Below, one piece after another: positions 35,325-47,730 of a stretch of 64,000 nucleotides of DNA (position 1 is the first letter of the stretch; the number at the start of each line of letters is the position of its first letter). Below the pieces are notes generated by a model. That model worked only from the letters and a program-made list of their open reading frames with translations, was not told the origin of the DNA and searched no databases. Origin of the DNA: Chrysomallon squamiferum (Eukaryota; Mollusca; Gastropoda; Neomphalida; Peltospiridae); contig CM022668.1 of NCBI GenBank assembly GCA_012295275.1, forward strand, positions 15,345,891 to 15,409,890, written 5' to 3'. A program made the translations under genes and the position numbers.

Positions 35325-36285
35325 CCCTGTTTATCATTCAAATTTTTTTGTTATGATTAATAGCAATTAACATAGGACACTATTTCTTTGCATTTGTAAT
35401 GCTGGTGCTGATAGTATTAAGAGAGATTTATTTGAATGTTTTTATGTAGGAGGTCTTGACAACACTGTTAAGCTGTGGGACATACATAAAGTTTACGAAG
35501 AACAAGATACTGAAGCAGACCCCACAATACCAAGTGCTGTAATCATGTGAGTTTTATATTTAATTATTTATAGAACATATCTCTTAGCTTTATGACTGTT
35601 ATTACTTTTTAAACAGAGTAAATACATTTTTGGTGTCTCCACATAATTTATTTTTGTTAACCAAACTTGGCTAACAATAAAGGATGATGATAAAGTAATA
35701 TCACTGTATCTTCAGAAATATTTCTGAAACACCTGTGATAGTAAATATGTAATTAATTATTTTTGATTGTTGTTGCTATGTCATAACAAATAAGACCTAA
35801 GTAAGCAGAATATGTTTTGAATTGAATCTTCGTATCAAAAGTACATTCTAAAACAAAAACAAAGCAATCTTATCAGAAAAATACAAAAAGCATTCTCAGT
35901 AGAAGATGACAAAAAAAATCTTCTCTAAAAAAATTAACAAAAAGAAAATGTCAAGAGTGAAAATATTAAACATTTGGGTTCAAGGGGGTTAATGATGGAA
36001 ATGTAACATCAATAAACAGTACTAGACGTGTGTGTGTGTGTGTGTTTTTTTTAATTTTATTTTTCTTCTTTAGTTTTTGCTGTTTTTATTTGATTTTATT
36101 TGATTTTTTTTTACTTTTTTTTTTTTTTTTTAATTTATTATTTTATTTTTATTTTTATTTATTTTTTCAGAAATGACAGCCCATCTCTGCTGATTGACAC
36201 ATACCACACCAAGTCAACACCAGTTTTAGCTCTGCACTTTACTAGAAGAAATCTGCTGCTGGCAAGCGGTGCTATGGTATCATGA
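25174..36285 (+). CDS. TAF5: TFIID/SAGA subunit TAF5, complete, 19 coding exons, 661 aa
   Basis: TAF5 is a WD40 scaffold subunit of TFIID, which loads TBP at promoters; yeast Taf5 also serves SAGA. Exons: 25174-25269, 25915-26027, 26489-26567, 26992-27070, 27242-27365, 27787-27905, 28850-28927, 29425-29528, 30034-30125, 30487-30606, 31052-31197, 31659-31796, 32248-32329, 32792-32903, 33446-33559, 34140-34194, 34828-34950, 35450-35546, 36171-36285. Every junction is GT/AG and in phase. Domains: LisH-like helix (QTLLAVLQFLRKHNLK, residues about 17-32), TAF5 N-terminal domain (about 71-205, with KKEHMKGNE and FIDVFDGVPR), acidic/Lys-rich linker (about 225-300, PLDDEEEQPEG, KKKKAKKD), and six WD40 repeats ending VF, LW, LW, LW, LW, LW (about 335-601). 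The tail has KSTPVLALHFTRRNLLLASG. The KKEHMKGNE, LLKEP and PLDDE words favour TAF5 over the paralogue TAF5L. The start codon is chosen for its context and MAA start; the N-terminus lacks the long low-complexity extension of vertebrate TAF5. Confidence 0.97.
26278..26344. repeat. (GA)n microsatellite in TAF5 intron 2
   Basis: About 67 bp of AG/GA repeat, 140 bp before exon 3. Confidence 0.97.
27930..28200. repeat. 63-bp minisatellite in TAF5 intron 6
   Basis: The word TATACAGTATTA recurs at 28,001, 28,064 and 28,127, a period of exactly 63 bp, with degenerate copies on both sides. Because 63 is a multiple of three, the minus strand shows an apparent 21-residue protein repeat, which is an artefact. 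Confidence 0.9.
29095..29200. repeat. Degenerate telomere-like repeat in TAF5 intron 7
   Basis: Words such as TTAGGGTTAA, GGTTAGG and TTAGGG recur over about 100 bp with interruptions. This is similar to interstitial (TTAGGG)n but too short and degenerate to be certain. Confidence 0.5.
29640..29832. repeat. AGT/GTT triplet-rich tract in TAF5 intron 8
   Basis: About 190 bp of interrupted TAG/TTG triplets. A Ser-rich plus-strand frame here is low complexity. Confidence 0.8.
30838..31040. repeat. (TTTA)n(TTAC)n tract before TAF5 exon 11
   Basis: About 200 bp of TTTA and TTAC tetranucleotides ending a few bases before the exon 11 acceptor (AG at 31,050-31,051), so they supply the pyrimidine-rich upstream context. 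Confidence 0.92.
34772..34821. repeat. (TTTA)n directly at TAF5 exon 17 acceptor
   Basis: About 50 bp of TTTA repeats ends six bases before the CAG acceptor (34,825-34,827). Confidence 0.93.
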
Positions 36286-37371
36286 CAGGACACCAGCAAC
36301 AGGAAACAAACACCTGAATTTATTTTTCAACCAGACTAATGGTTTCAGCAGATAACATAGATGGCAGTACTAGCAGATGTTTTCAAAATAAGTGGACAGC
36401 AAATTAGGGCCGATCCTGTTAAAAATAACTGGGCAGAGAATTTGGACAGATGTGATACAAAAGGAGGACTGGGATTTCAGTGTGATGTTTGTTCATGTGA
36501 ATGAGCCACATTGATTATTAATGGTACCTGCCATTGTTCAGCTTTGCAGTGAATTCAGAAAATATGTTTATAAAAAAAAAAAAATGTAAAAACAAAAATA
36601 TGTGAACAGTAATTCTGGCCAATTTTGCAAAAAGTGAACAATGATTTTGGTCAGTATTTTAAAAAGGTGGACAATGAGTTATTGTTTACTCAAGATGGCA
36701 GCGTTTTTGATATTCTTGTTGACCAACTTGGATGTTTTGTTGAGCAATATTATATTATTACTCCATTTGGTTTCTGTTATTAGCAGTTTTTCTTTGCTGA
36801 TGTAGTTAAACCAAGTGGCTACTGTTGTTGAAATAATTTGACAGACTTACCTCCCATTACTGTTGAAATAAATTAACAATCTGATTGGCCACTATTGCTG
36901 AAGCAAATTGGCAGTCTTTTTGGCAGTTACTGCCAAAGTAAACTGACAGTCACACTGACTGAAGGATTTACAGACAGTCATGGTTCCACTATTGTCGTCA
37001 CTGAAATGGCCAATAAAAACGACTTCAGTGTCCTCTTTTTAGCCAGTATTGTTGATCTGTTTGGAAGTTCTTGTTGATTAACCAGCCAAGATGAATTTGT
37101 ACAAACCAGCAACATAATAATCACAACAATCCTTGAGTTGTTACATTAATATGAAACAAAGGGTTAGAGCTAGAATTTTTAAAAATTACTCACACTATTG
37201 TGTGGATACAGCTTTGAAGACGAAATGAGATTTAGAAGACAAAAACACTGGAAAGAATTTATTTTATTTATTTTTTATTTGCAATGAAAGTAAATGTGTT
37301 TCACAAACTAGAGAAGAGTGAATGAACCCATTAGAACTTGTTGAAACAGAGCCTTCAACTGAACAAATAAA
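36286..37371 (+). other. TAF5: TAF5 3' UTR with candidate poly(A) signal
   Basis: Non-coding sequence after the TGA. AATAAA at 37,366-37,371 is a plausible poly(A) signal. A degenerate repeat of about 55-60 bp (words such as TGTTGAAATAA and GACAGT) runs from about 36,815 to 36,960. The short frame at 36,895-37,077 is not taken as a gene. Confidence 0.5.
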
Positions 37372-37710
37372 TGTACTTGAAAGAAGTGATTTTGTTTATT
37401 ATATTTTTATTTATCAAAAAGAGGAAAAAGAAAGTTATCCATATTACATTGCTTGAAATGTATAAAGACATTGAAATCAGTAATCTTGTGTTTGTTGTTG
37501 CTCTTTATTTTTTATTATTAATAAATTAAATACTAGTTATTGTGCTCTGAAAAGTTTATTCAGAACTAGATAATTCAAACACTTCTTATTCTAGAATCCA
37601 CAATTTGACCCTAATTAGATTTCATTATGATTTAAAAGTATGTTATTTAAAAAAAAAAAAAAATGCTGAATATGAATGGCAAATAAAATATTATTAATGT
37701 ATTTTATGTA

Positions 37711-37769
<59 letters not shown>

Positions 37770-38098
37770 TTATTAAGATGAAGTTAAAGTAATTTAGTAA
37801 ACAATTTATCTGAACTGCAAGCACTACCACAATATATTTTAAAATTACTCGGCCGAGTTTTTGACGACACCACAAAAACAATAAAGAAAAATAAATGAAT
37901 AATTTTCATGTTTAATATTGAAAATAATATTTGAAAATTAATTTCTGTGCTGTGGATATGATTTAGCTTAAAGAAAAAAAAAAAATAAATAAAAGAAACT
38001 GGCAAAAATTCGTTTGTCCAAAACATTCGTTGATTAGACTGAACCATTTTCGACCTATGAATCGACCAATAGACAACTAGTATCCAGCGACAACAAAC
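37372..38098. other. TAF5-TPGS1 spacer and TPGS1 upstream region
   Basis: It contains a TTA run (about 37,715-37,769). CCAAT at 38,066-38,070, about 30 bp upstream of the TPGS1 ATG, may be a promoter element or lie in the 5' UTR. No other gene seen. Confidence 0.5.
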
Positions 38099-41000
38099 AT
38101 GGCGGACAGACGTAAAACTGCTCAGACGGAAGATCGCGTACAAGAATCAGATAGACAGTTTCTTGGTACTCATTTAGATGCACTGTGTTTTGATAAAATA
38201 TGTATCAATAGTTTTTAAACATGAAAACATGTTTCAAATGATTTAACCGCTTTAAAATAATTTGTTTCCTGATTTTAGGCCGAGAATTTAAATGTTATTA
38301 TTAAGATTTAGAATTTCAGTATGGCAGCCAATTCACAGATGCTGGTGATCGAGATCGTTGATAATCTTGATGCCTGCACGAAGCAGACGTTTAAGCCTTA
38401 GGGCCACTCAGTTACAGCATAAGATCTAGTATAGTCTGTCTTGTTCATCCGGATTTTATATTGCAACAAAATAGTTGAATATTATTAGAGTATTTCATAT
38501 AAGTTTACCTCAGAGGATATGATTAATCATTAATTTTGTAAATTCATCTAATCTCTAATTACGATCGTTTATAACAGCTTATTTCTTTATGCGATAAGGA
38601 TATATAATGTTATAATGCTTGTCAGTATAATATGTTAGAGGAATGTGAATAATTTTTGAATTAAAACTATTTTTTAGGCATTTGATTTTTTGATTTTTTA
38701 TTTTTTATTTTTAATTTTTTTTTTTTTTTTTTTAAATTTAGTTTATTATTATTTTTTAAATTAATTTATATTAGTTGAATAAATTGTGTGTATATGTATG
38801 TGTGTGTCTGTACTTATATATAATTATTAATTTATTAGTATTAGTATTTATTACTATTGTTATTATATTTTATTTTTATTTTTTCACAGAAAGAACAGGT
38901 GTTGGTAATATAGTTCGTGATGTTCTTGCTAAGATTGTTGCTAACAGGCCAGTAGATCCAATTGATTTTTTAGCTACTTAGTAAGTATTTTCTATATTTT
39001 GAATAAATTAACAAGATAAACAGATGCTCCATTATTAGAGCATTACTTATCAGGCATGTCACTTAAAATAATAATAATAATTATACATCATCTTTATTTT
39101 TAAAGAATGAATTTTTGAACATCTTGTAAACAAAATTTTATTTTTATTTAAATGATTATATTAATCATTAATTTAATGTTAATTATTTTTAGCCACTTAT
39201 ACTGTTTACCCATCATAATCATTATTGTGCACTATATGTGTTTGTGTATGTGTGTTTATGTTGTTGTTTGTATATACTAATATGTATATAAACAGGTATG
39301 TACAGGTACTGGACCAATTATCCGGCATCCTGAAATCTGCAAAGACCAGAAAACTGGAAAATTTTTCCCCGACACTATTTCCATAGTTCACACATGTGTG
39401 TATTGTCCTCACCAAACTGGAACTACTCTTTCAAGCCACGTGGCATTCATTCACTTGCTGCATTGTTTACATGTCGAATTTTAAAATGTTTATGCCTAAT
39501 TATTTACGTATTTAGATGCCTTGGTACCAGAAAAAACGGAAAATCCAGAAATCTGGAATGCCTCAGGCCCCAATTGGTCCGGTACCTGTATTGTAATTGT
39601 CTTCGTTTTCAGTTTCGTATCTCAGGAAGAGCAGAGTTCCAGTGTTCAGACAGCGTGTGAGACAATACAGATGACACATCACAGTCGTCCAGTGTTTGAC
39701 AGCAATGTCCGAGTTGCCTATGAAATCCTCAGCAAGCCAAGAGGTAGATTTACATTCTGGACATTTACCTGAGTCATAACTTCCATCAGTAATAGATACG
39801 TGCCATTATTTTTATCATGTTACCACTGACATTTTAAATTTTGGAAAGCAGTATAACTTTCACTGCCAGCAGTTATAATTTCCAAATGAAGTATAGTATT
39901 TTAATATCCAGTGATGTATAGCATTTTATTAAAGCAGTTTTATTATACAGCAGTATATAGAAGAAATTTGCTACAAACAGTTCTAATATCTAGTGAAGTT
40001 TAGTGTTCTAATATCCAGTGATGTGTAGTATTTTATTACAGCAGTTTTATTACACAGTGGTATATAGAATTTTACTACAGTTTTAATATCCAGTGAAGTA
40101 TAACCTTCTATTCCAAACAGTTTCAAATACACTGAAGTATAGCATTGTAGTTTACTACCCAAATTTTAATGTCAAATTAAGTATAGGATTCTGCTATTCA
40201 CAGCTGTGATATCCAATAAAGTATAGCATCTTAGTACCAACAGTTCATTTATCTAATACCAGAAGGCACATTACTGTTAGCAGTTTTAGTGTCCAGTGAG
40301 TTGTAAAAATTTTAATATCCTACGCAGTATGGTAACATTAACTTATGTTTTGTTTTATTAATTATCATTTCAGCTACGACAGGTAAAGCATCCAAGAAGA
40401 GTGGATTGACAGGAGCTGTTTATACAGACCTTCTGTACATGTTGTGCAGGTTTGTTATTTATTTGTTTAATGTTATGTTATATTTCAAGCTCATTTTCAT
40501 TAATAACACAACAAAAAACATTGATTTGTTTGATATTAGTTTCTGTTATTCAGTACATTGATGTAGTTAGAACGTTGTTGAATATAAAAGTCGTATGTTA
40601 GTTTTAATCATTAGTTATAGTAGTTAAAAGGTGTAGTGTGTATATGTGTGTGTGTGTGTGTGTTTTGTGTGTGTGTGAGGACAGATGCATGTCAACACAC
40701 TTTTAAAATAGATTTTCTTTTGTTACAAAGATTTTTGATTGTCAGTTTCCATTATAAAATATTAAAAAGGAGTCCTCCATTTCAGCGACATTCCGACAGC
40801 CATAACGAGCAAACTGATGAAGAAAATTCAGTGTTGTGACTTTGAAGCTGTGCCTTACGATGTGTTCAGATCTGCTGTCTTTACTTGTTGTGTTCTTCAA
40901 GGTTAGTTGTCACTGTCTTGTCTTTTTAATGCTTCAGTTACTTCCCTTTATTCTATTTTATACTTTTTCATTTTCTTATTATTTTTCATTTTATTTTATT

Positions 41001-41201
41001 TTCTTTATATTTATTATTATTATTATAACTGTTACTAATATTATCAATTTATTGTCACTGACATTATTATTCTTGTTATTGTTATGTTATTATCATTATT
41101 ATTATTATCGTTATTATATTACTATTATTGTTATATCATAATTGAAATAATTATGTTATTATTATTACTATTATTGTTGTTGTTGTTGTCATTAATATTA
41201 C

Positions 41202-41265
<64 letters not shown>

Positions 41266-41286
41266 TTAATATTATTATTATTATTA

Positions 41287-41324
<38 letters not shown>

Positions 41325-44300
41325 TATTATTCAGATTATGTGAAACTGTCAGCACACTTGTTTGACTCTCTGGACTTGCAGAAAACTGGAAAAGCCAGCA
41401 AAGTTTTGTGTGATGCTGTGTTAGATCAGCTGAAGGCTGCACTGGGAAGTTCCAGAACTGACGTGAAAAGGTTTGAATTTTGTTGTTTACAAAGTAAATC
41501 TTTCACACACATTTTAGTATTGTCAAATCACACAGAAGGATATTGAAATTTCACTGTTATCACGTTGCACATAAGTACATTGAACATTTTCTATTATCAA
41601 ATCATGCATCACTTTATTAAAATTTCACTAATATTAAATCACACATTTTTTGTGTTATTAAAGTTTTACCATTATCAAATCAGATCACTATATTAAAACT
41701 ACACTATTATCAAACATGCATCACTTTTTGAAAATTTTACTGTTTTAAATCATGCATCACTATATTAAAATTCCACTATTATCAAATTATGTATCACTTT
41801 ATTAACATTTCACTATTACCAAATCATGTATCACTGTACAAAATTTTTACTTTTATTAAATCACACATCACTTTATTAAAACTTACCTGTTATATTAAAG
41901 ACCATCACAAGAAGTTATAAATTAAACTGAATCTATTACTTTCACATCACAGTTATTTTTATACTTATAACTATATTAAACTTAACAATAATTATCCCTG
42001 TTAAATGCCATTCATAAGAACATATTCTAATGGGTTTTATTTTCTAAGTAGATAAATTGAAATTAACACACATACACACACGTACATATACATATATATA
42101 TATATATATATAACTTATATCAAAGTTTTACTTTTTTCTTGCTAGAATAAAACAGAAAAACATAGTTTGGAAGTATCTTAAATTTCTCAGTTTATTGTTT
42201 TTGTTAATCGTGGTTTTTTTAATTATAAATATTGGTTTTTGCTACCCTGTTTATTTTTTGTTGGGGTTTTCTAAAGTAATTACAGTTTATTTCATATTTC
42301 ATATATTTAATATTCATGTTTATAGTTCATCAGAGCCTTCTTGAATATAACAACAAAAGTAATATACTAATATATGTATTTAGTCAGTAATCTCATACAA
42401 ATTCACATGCACACGCATTCACAAACACACACACACACACACACATACACACACACACGTATAAAGAATTGGTGTCAAAGTTTCATTTTTTCTTTGCTAG
42501 AAAAAAACATCAAAACATAGCTGGGAGGTATCTAAAATTTCTCAGTTTATTGTTTTTGTTAGCTGTATTTAATTAACTATAAAGGCTGGTTTGTACTATC
42601 CTGTTTATTTTTTGTTGGGTTTAACTAACATGATTACTGTTAATTTCATAGTTCATATATTTCATATTCTTGATTATTGTTCATTAGAATTTAGAGCCTT
42701 CTTGAATGTAACAAAAAATGTAACATACAGATATTTGTACATACTTACATACAACAGATTTGTGCACACATACACACACAAATATATACATACATGTACA
42801 TACATACACATACACACACACACAGACATACACAAACATGTATATACATACACATTTACAACTATATATACACACACATTTTATTATGTTTATTTGAAGT
42901 AAATACACGGTTTATAGTTAATGTAACCATCTAGAATAATCTGTACATATTTATATTCATATACAATTGCGGTAAGTAAATTTTATTTACTGTATTCTTT
43001 ATGTAGGATAATGGAATCTGGATACAACCTTGGACCTGATGGACTGCACCTTGCTCTGGACAGGGTGAGTCTAAAAAGAAAACCTTTATTTATAAGAAAA
43101 ACACATTAACATACACTATATCTGCATTCACACACACACACTGGTTTGTAGTGAAATACATACATTCATTTTCCTTATGCATTTACAAATATTTGTATAA
43201 GAACAGGGATCGACAGAAGCAGACACACACAAACAGACAGATGGTAAATGACAGAGATCCATACAGAGAAGTGGGGTAAAGGGAAATAGACAGACAGAGC
43301 GAAAGGGAAGGGTAGAAAATCACTGAAAAACAGAGATGGGTGGTGTATGAATAGTCAGCACTCAACAATATTCAAAATACAGCATCCCTTGGTATATGTA
43401 TATGTGGGGAGGTGGTTTCAGTGGAAAAGTGGATGTAAACGATCTTCATTTTAACTAATAACTAAAAACAAACCATAAAATTATTAAGACAAAATGTTTC
43501 ATCTCAATTGTTTATTGTACAAACCAATTGACTGAGTCCTGTTACAAATAACTGTTAATACAGTTTGTCTAACAAACATATATTTAATTTACTAGGTCCA
43601 TTTATTGCTATATTGATAACTTACCATCAATATAACTATCTCTTGTTATGTCCAACAAATACATCTTAATTTATTGTGTCCATATATTAATTTACTGTGT
43701 CCATTTATTTTTGTAATTGATAATGTAAGCATTAATATAACAGTGTTTTGGTGTCTTTAACAAATACATCTTAATTTATTGTGTTCATTTATTATTCTAA
43801 TTGATAAAGTAGATGAAATTTTTTCTAGGCACTCAGCCGGGAGAGAACCCACAACCAACAGACAGCTGATAATTTTATTATGGAAGCTTGTGATGCATTT
43901 CTTACCAAGGTAAATTTTTCTTTCACTTTTTTTAATATGAAAAACCAGGAATATATATATATATATATTACTAACAGTTATGGAACTGGGTTTCACTAAA
44001 GGTGTCTGTATATTATTTGCCTTTATTTTATGTTTGTGTGTGTGTTTGTTTTGTGTATGTTCACTTATTGTTTTTTTTGTTTTTTTGTGAGTTAGTGGAA
44101 TCTTAACAGAGAGAGAGAAAAGAAATTCCATTCATCTGGAATTGTATACTGACTCATACCTGTTGGAAATGCAGAAGTTGTTACGCTTTATATATCTGGT
44201 TTATTCACATTTTTGTTACTTATTTTCCAGCTTGTAAAATAAATGCCCTAAATAATAGTCTTTACTAATCCAAATTGCAAAGTTAAAAAAATAATAATAA

Positions 44301-45817
44301 TAATAATATATTTTTTATTTGTGCAGATTGGATGGTTGCAGTTTTTTTCTTCCTGCTTAAATATTGGTTGTCTGGCAATTAAAGTGTTAATTGTTTTATG
44401 CTAATTTACATGCATTCACTATTTGTCCACCATTTTTGTTGCCTTTACAGTTAATATTTGAGTTTACACAAGGCTTTTGATTTTAGTTTTGATTAAAAGT
44501 TCTGCTTTATTTTGAATTTGCTTTAATTATTAGACTTTGTTTTTTGCATTTAAAATAATATTTTTGTAGTTTGACATCTTATTTTCATGATTAAACAATT
44601 TTTATAATTGGTCTTTATATACATATGATTTGTTTTCCGTTTGAAATTATTATTATTATTATTATTATTTTTTTTTTTTTTTTATTATTTTTATTTTTAT
44701 TTTTTTATTATTATTATTATTATTAATCATTTTTGAATTTCTTTTTTTTTGACAATAACAAGAACATCTGGGCATATTTAAAAGTTTATAAAAGAGTTTA
44801 ACCCTTATTGTACAGGAACTGAATATAGTCATTTTTGATAATAATTTCTGGACTTCTCTATCGTTAATATGACATACTGTGCACAATTTATTTTTACTGG
44901 CCAATAGAAAGAGGTTGCAAGAAGTGATCTGCCAATGATTGACACATTACATCATAAGCTTTTGTGGTATATTTCTAAATTTAGAACAAAAGTAAAATTT
45001 GAAGTTAATACTGGGTTTTACATATAGGGTTGTTTGACCTATTTTTACAGTCAAAAGTTTTATTTCATAATTTGATATCTGATTTGGTATTTTATAAAGT
45101 TTTGTTTAACAGTTTACATTTAATAACTTGGATGCATTCTTCTTTTTTTATGAGCTTTTGAATTATTTGATTTTACAGTCAGAATTTTCATTTTTATATA
45201 ACAGTTTGATTTTAGAGTTAAACTTGAAGTTTTGAGTTTTATTTAACAGTTTGTTTAATAAATTGGATTCTTGTTTTGGTTTTTGATAACCTTATGACTT
45301 GTTTGATTTTAGATTTACTAAAATCATATTTAAAATTTTGACTTGCATTTATTAGTTCATTTAACCACTTGATTTTACATTTATTTAATAATTTTAGTTT
45401 AGTTTTAAATTTAACTGTTTGTTTTTTTTTCAAAAGTTTACTTAACCAATTTTTATCTTGTATTTTATATTAAACATTTTTGATTTAACAGTTTGATTTT
45501 ACGTTTGTGATTTGGTTTAAGTGTTTGAATTTACATTTAAAAAGTTTGATTTAACAGTTTGATGTTTGTTTTAAAGGTTAAAAACTTTCATTTAACAGTT
45601 TGATTTTACATTTAAAGTTTGATTTAACAGATGGATTTTACATTTAAAGTTTTATTTAACAGATGAATTTTACATTTAAACTTTGATTTAACAGTTTGAT
45701 TTAACATTCAAGGTTTTATTTAACAGTTTGATATTCTACATTTAACGTTTGATTTTACATTTAAAAGTTTGATTTAACAGTTTGATGTTTGTTTTACAGG
45801 TTAAAAAGCTTTCCTGA
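38099..45817 (+). CDS. TPGS1: Tubulin polyglutamylase complex subunit 1 (TPGS1), complete, 9 coding exons, 257 aa
   Basis: TPGS1 is a non-catalytic subunit of the neuronal/ciliary tubulin polyglutamylase complex that, with the TTLL1 ligase, adds glutamate side chains to tubulin and helps target the complex. Exons: 38099-38165, 38890-38980, 39613-39743, 40374-40449, 40786-40901, 41335-41470, 43007-43064, 43829-43909, 45800-45817; all GT/AG and in phase. The protein starts MADRRKTAQTEDR. Residues about 23-54 (VRDVLAKIVANRPVDPIDFL) form an RIIa/DPY-30-like helical segment as in vertebrate TPGS1. The body shows FDSNVRVAYEILSKPRG, GLTGAVYTDLLYMLC, CDFEAVPYDVFRSAVFTCCV and NLGPDGLHLALDRALSRER, and the C-terminus reads FLTKVKKLS. 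The order matches vertebrate TPGS1 (about 290 aa) by memory. The last coding exon is only 18 nt and sits in a tandem repeat. Confidence 0.93.
38705..38735. repeat. Poly-T tract in TPGS1 intron 1
   Basis: T-rich homopolymer region upstream of exon 2. Confidence 0.85.
39850..40330. repeat. Degenerate minisatellite in TPGS1 intron 3
   Basis: The words TAATATCCAGTGA and AGTATAGCATTTTA recur with spacing of roughly 50-60 bp over almost 500 bp, with many substitutions. Confidence 0.75.
41150..41333. repeat. (TTA)n tract abutting TPGS1 exon 6 acceptor
   Basis: Long TTA runs (about 41,195-41,265 and 41,274-41,324) end just before the TTCAG acceptor (41,330-41,334). Confidence 0.94.
41560..41890. 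repeat. ~40-bp minisatellite in TPGS1 intron 6
   Basis: The words ATCAAATCATGCATCACTTT, ATTAAAATTTCAC and TATTA recur eight or so times with a spacing of about 40-60 bp. Confidence 0.8.
42119..42830. repeat. ~355-bp tandem duplication in TPGS1 intron 6
   Basis: The sequence starting TCAAAGTTTTACTTTTTTCT at 42,119 is repeated from about 42,473 (TCAAAGTTTCATTTTTTCTT). Shared words include AATTTCTCAGTTTATTGTTT and CCTGTTTATTTTTTGTTGGG, and both end in a CA/TA-rich microsatellite. About 85% similarity by eye. Confidence 0.85.
43540..43810. repeat. Tandem repeat in TPGS1 intron 7, before exon 8
   Basis: The words AACAAATACATCTTAATTTA, TTGTGTCCAT and AATATAAC recur two to three times with a period of roughly 110-120 bp. 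The last copy ends about 30 bp before the exon 8 acceptor. Confidence 0.75.
44645..44730. repeat. TTA/poly-T tract in TPGS1 intron 8
   Basis: Interrupted TTA and T runs. Confidence 0.85.
45040..45800. repeat. Short-period repeat in TPGS1 intron 8 reaching exon 9
   Basis: The words GATTTAACAGTTTGAT and TTTTACATTTAAAG recur more than ten times. The copy from 45,548 (GATTTAACAGTTTGATGTTT, GTTTTAAAGGTTAAAAA) matches 45,771-45,806 almost base for base, and the latter contains the exon 9 acceptor and its first codons. Confidence 0.88.
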
Positions 45818-46014
45818 CACCCACTTGTATTGGCTTCACAATGCTTCATTTCTGATTGTCATCATTCACCTGCCATGTTGCTATGTCACCTCACATTTCA
45901 CTACACTGATGTTTGTTACCATGGTAATGTGTGTTTCTGTATGTCCCAGTTAGGAAAATGTTGTTATTGCAGACGTTCTGTTATGTATTTGTTGTTTTTA
46001 ATCGTTGTTGTTTG

Positions 46015-46020
46015 AATAAA
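46015..46020 (+). terminator. TPGS1: TPGS1 poly(A) signal
   Basis: AATAAA about 200 nt after the TGA at 45,815-45,817. It is the nearest canonical signal. Confidence 0.5.
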
Positions 46021-47082
<1,062 letters not shown>

Positions 47083-47269
47083 TAATTACAGTATTTGAGA
47101 TCTTGCAAAGTAATCAACCAAATAAACTAACCTTTTTCTTAGCCAGCAAATAAACTCAATGATATTTTTTGTATAATATATAAAATAATAATAATAATGT
47201 ACACTTTGTACAGTGACAGTGATAAAGCTGTTTGTTGTTATTTATATTTTAATGTAATTTATATTTCAG

Positions 47270-47287
47270 GTTCCAGAATATATGTAG
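47270..47287 (+). other. Possible alternative TPGS1 terminal exon
   Basis: After TATTTCAG the sequence GTTCCAGAATATATGTAG would join in phase 0 to TPGS1 exon 8 and encode VPEYM plus stop, against VKKLS for the 45,800 exon. It has an acceptor and the right phase but no other support. Confidence 0.2.
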
Positions 47288-47389
47288 ACATGTGGACTTT
47301 GTTGAATGTATTGCTGTTTTCTGATAACCTAACATTATGATGATGAGCAACTGATTGTTGGAAAGCTAGAGTTCTTAGTATCATCAGAG

Positions 47390-47730
47390 TTTAAACTGAA
47401 GTGTTAATTTTACATTTCAGTTAACAAGTTGATGGTTTAAATCATCTGGAATTGTTTCTTAAATGTTATATTGTTGTTAGCACTTCAGCTGAAGTGTTGT
47501 GTTGAATTCTGTATTTAAGTATTTTGTGGCCATAGCTTAAATGAACTGAAAAAGCTTCTTGAAGCTTACATTTAAATTAAATTTCATTTTATGGGCCATG
47601 GCTTCACGTAACTGAAATGACTTGTTCAATTTTACATTTCATTTAACACTGCCATAGTTCGAATTAACTGAAAAGGTTTTGTGCCATTTTACATTTCAGT
47701 TATCACAGCCACTGTTGAAAGATTAAAAAA
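47390..47730. repeat. Degenerate tandem repeat downstream of TPGS1
   Basis: Words such as TTTTACATTTCAGTTA, GGCCATAGCTT and AACTGAAAA recur three to four times at roughly 70-90 bp spacing. Confidence 0.65.

Noticed and set aside
39394-39660. Plus-strand frame of 88 codons overlapping TPGS1 exon 3
   Set aside because: The exon frame defined by the acceptor at 39,612 matches TPGS1. This is another frame running from the intron.
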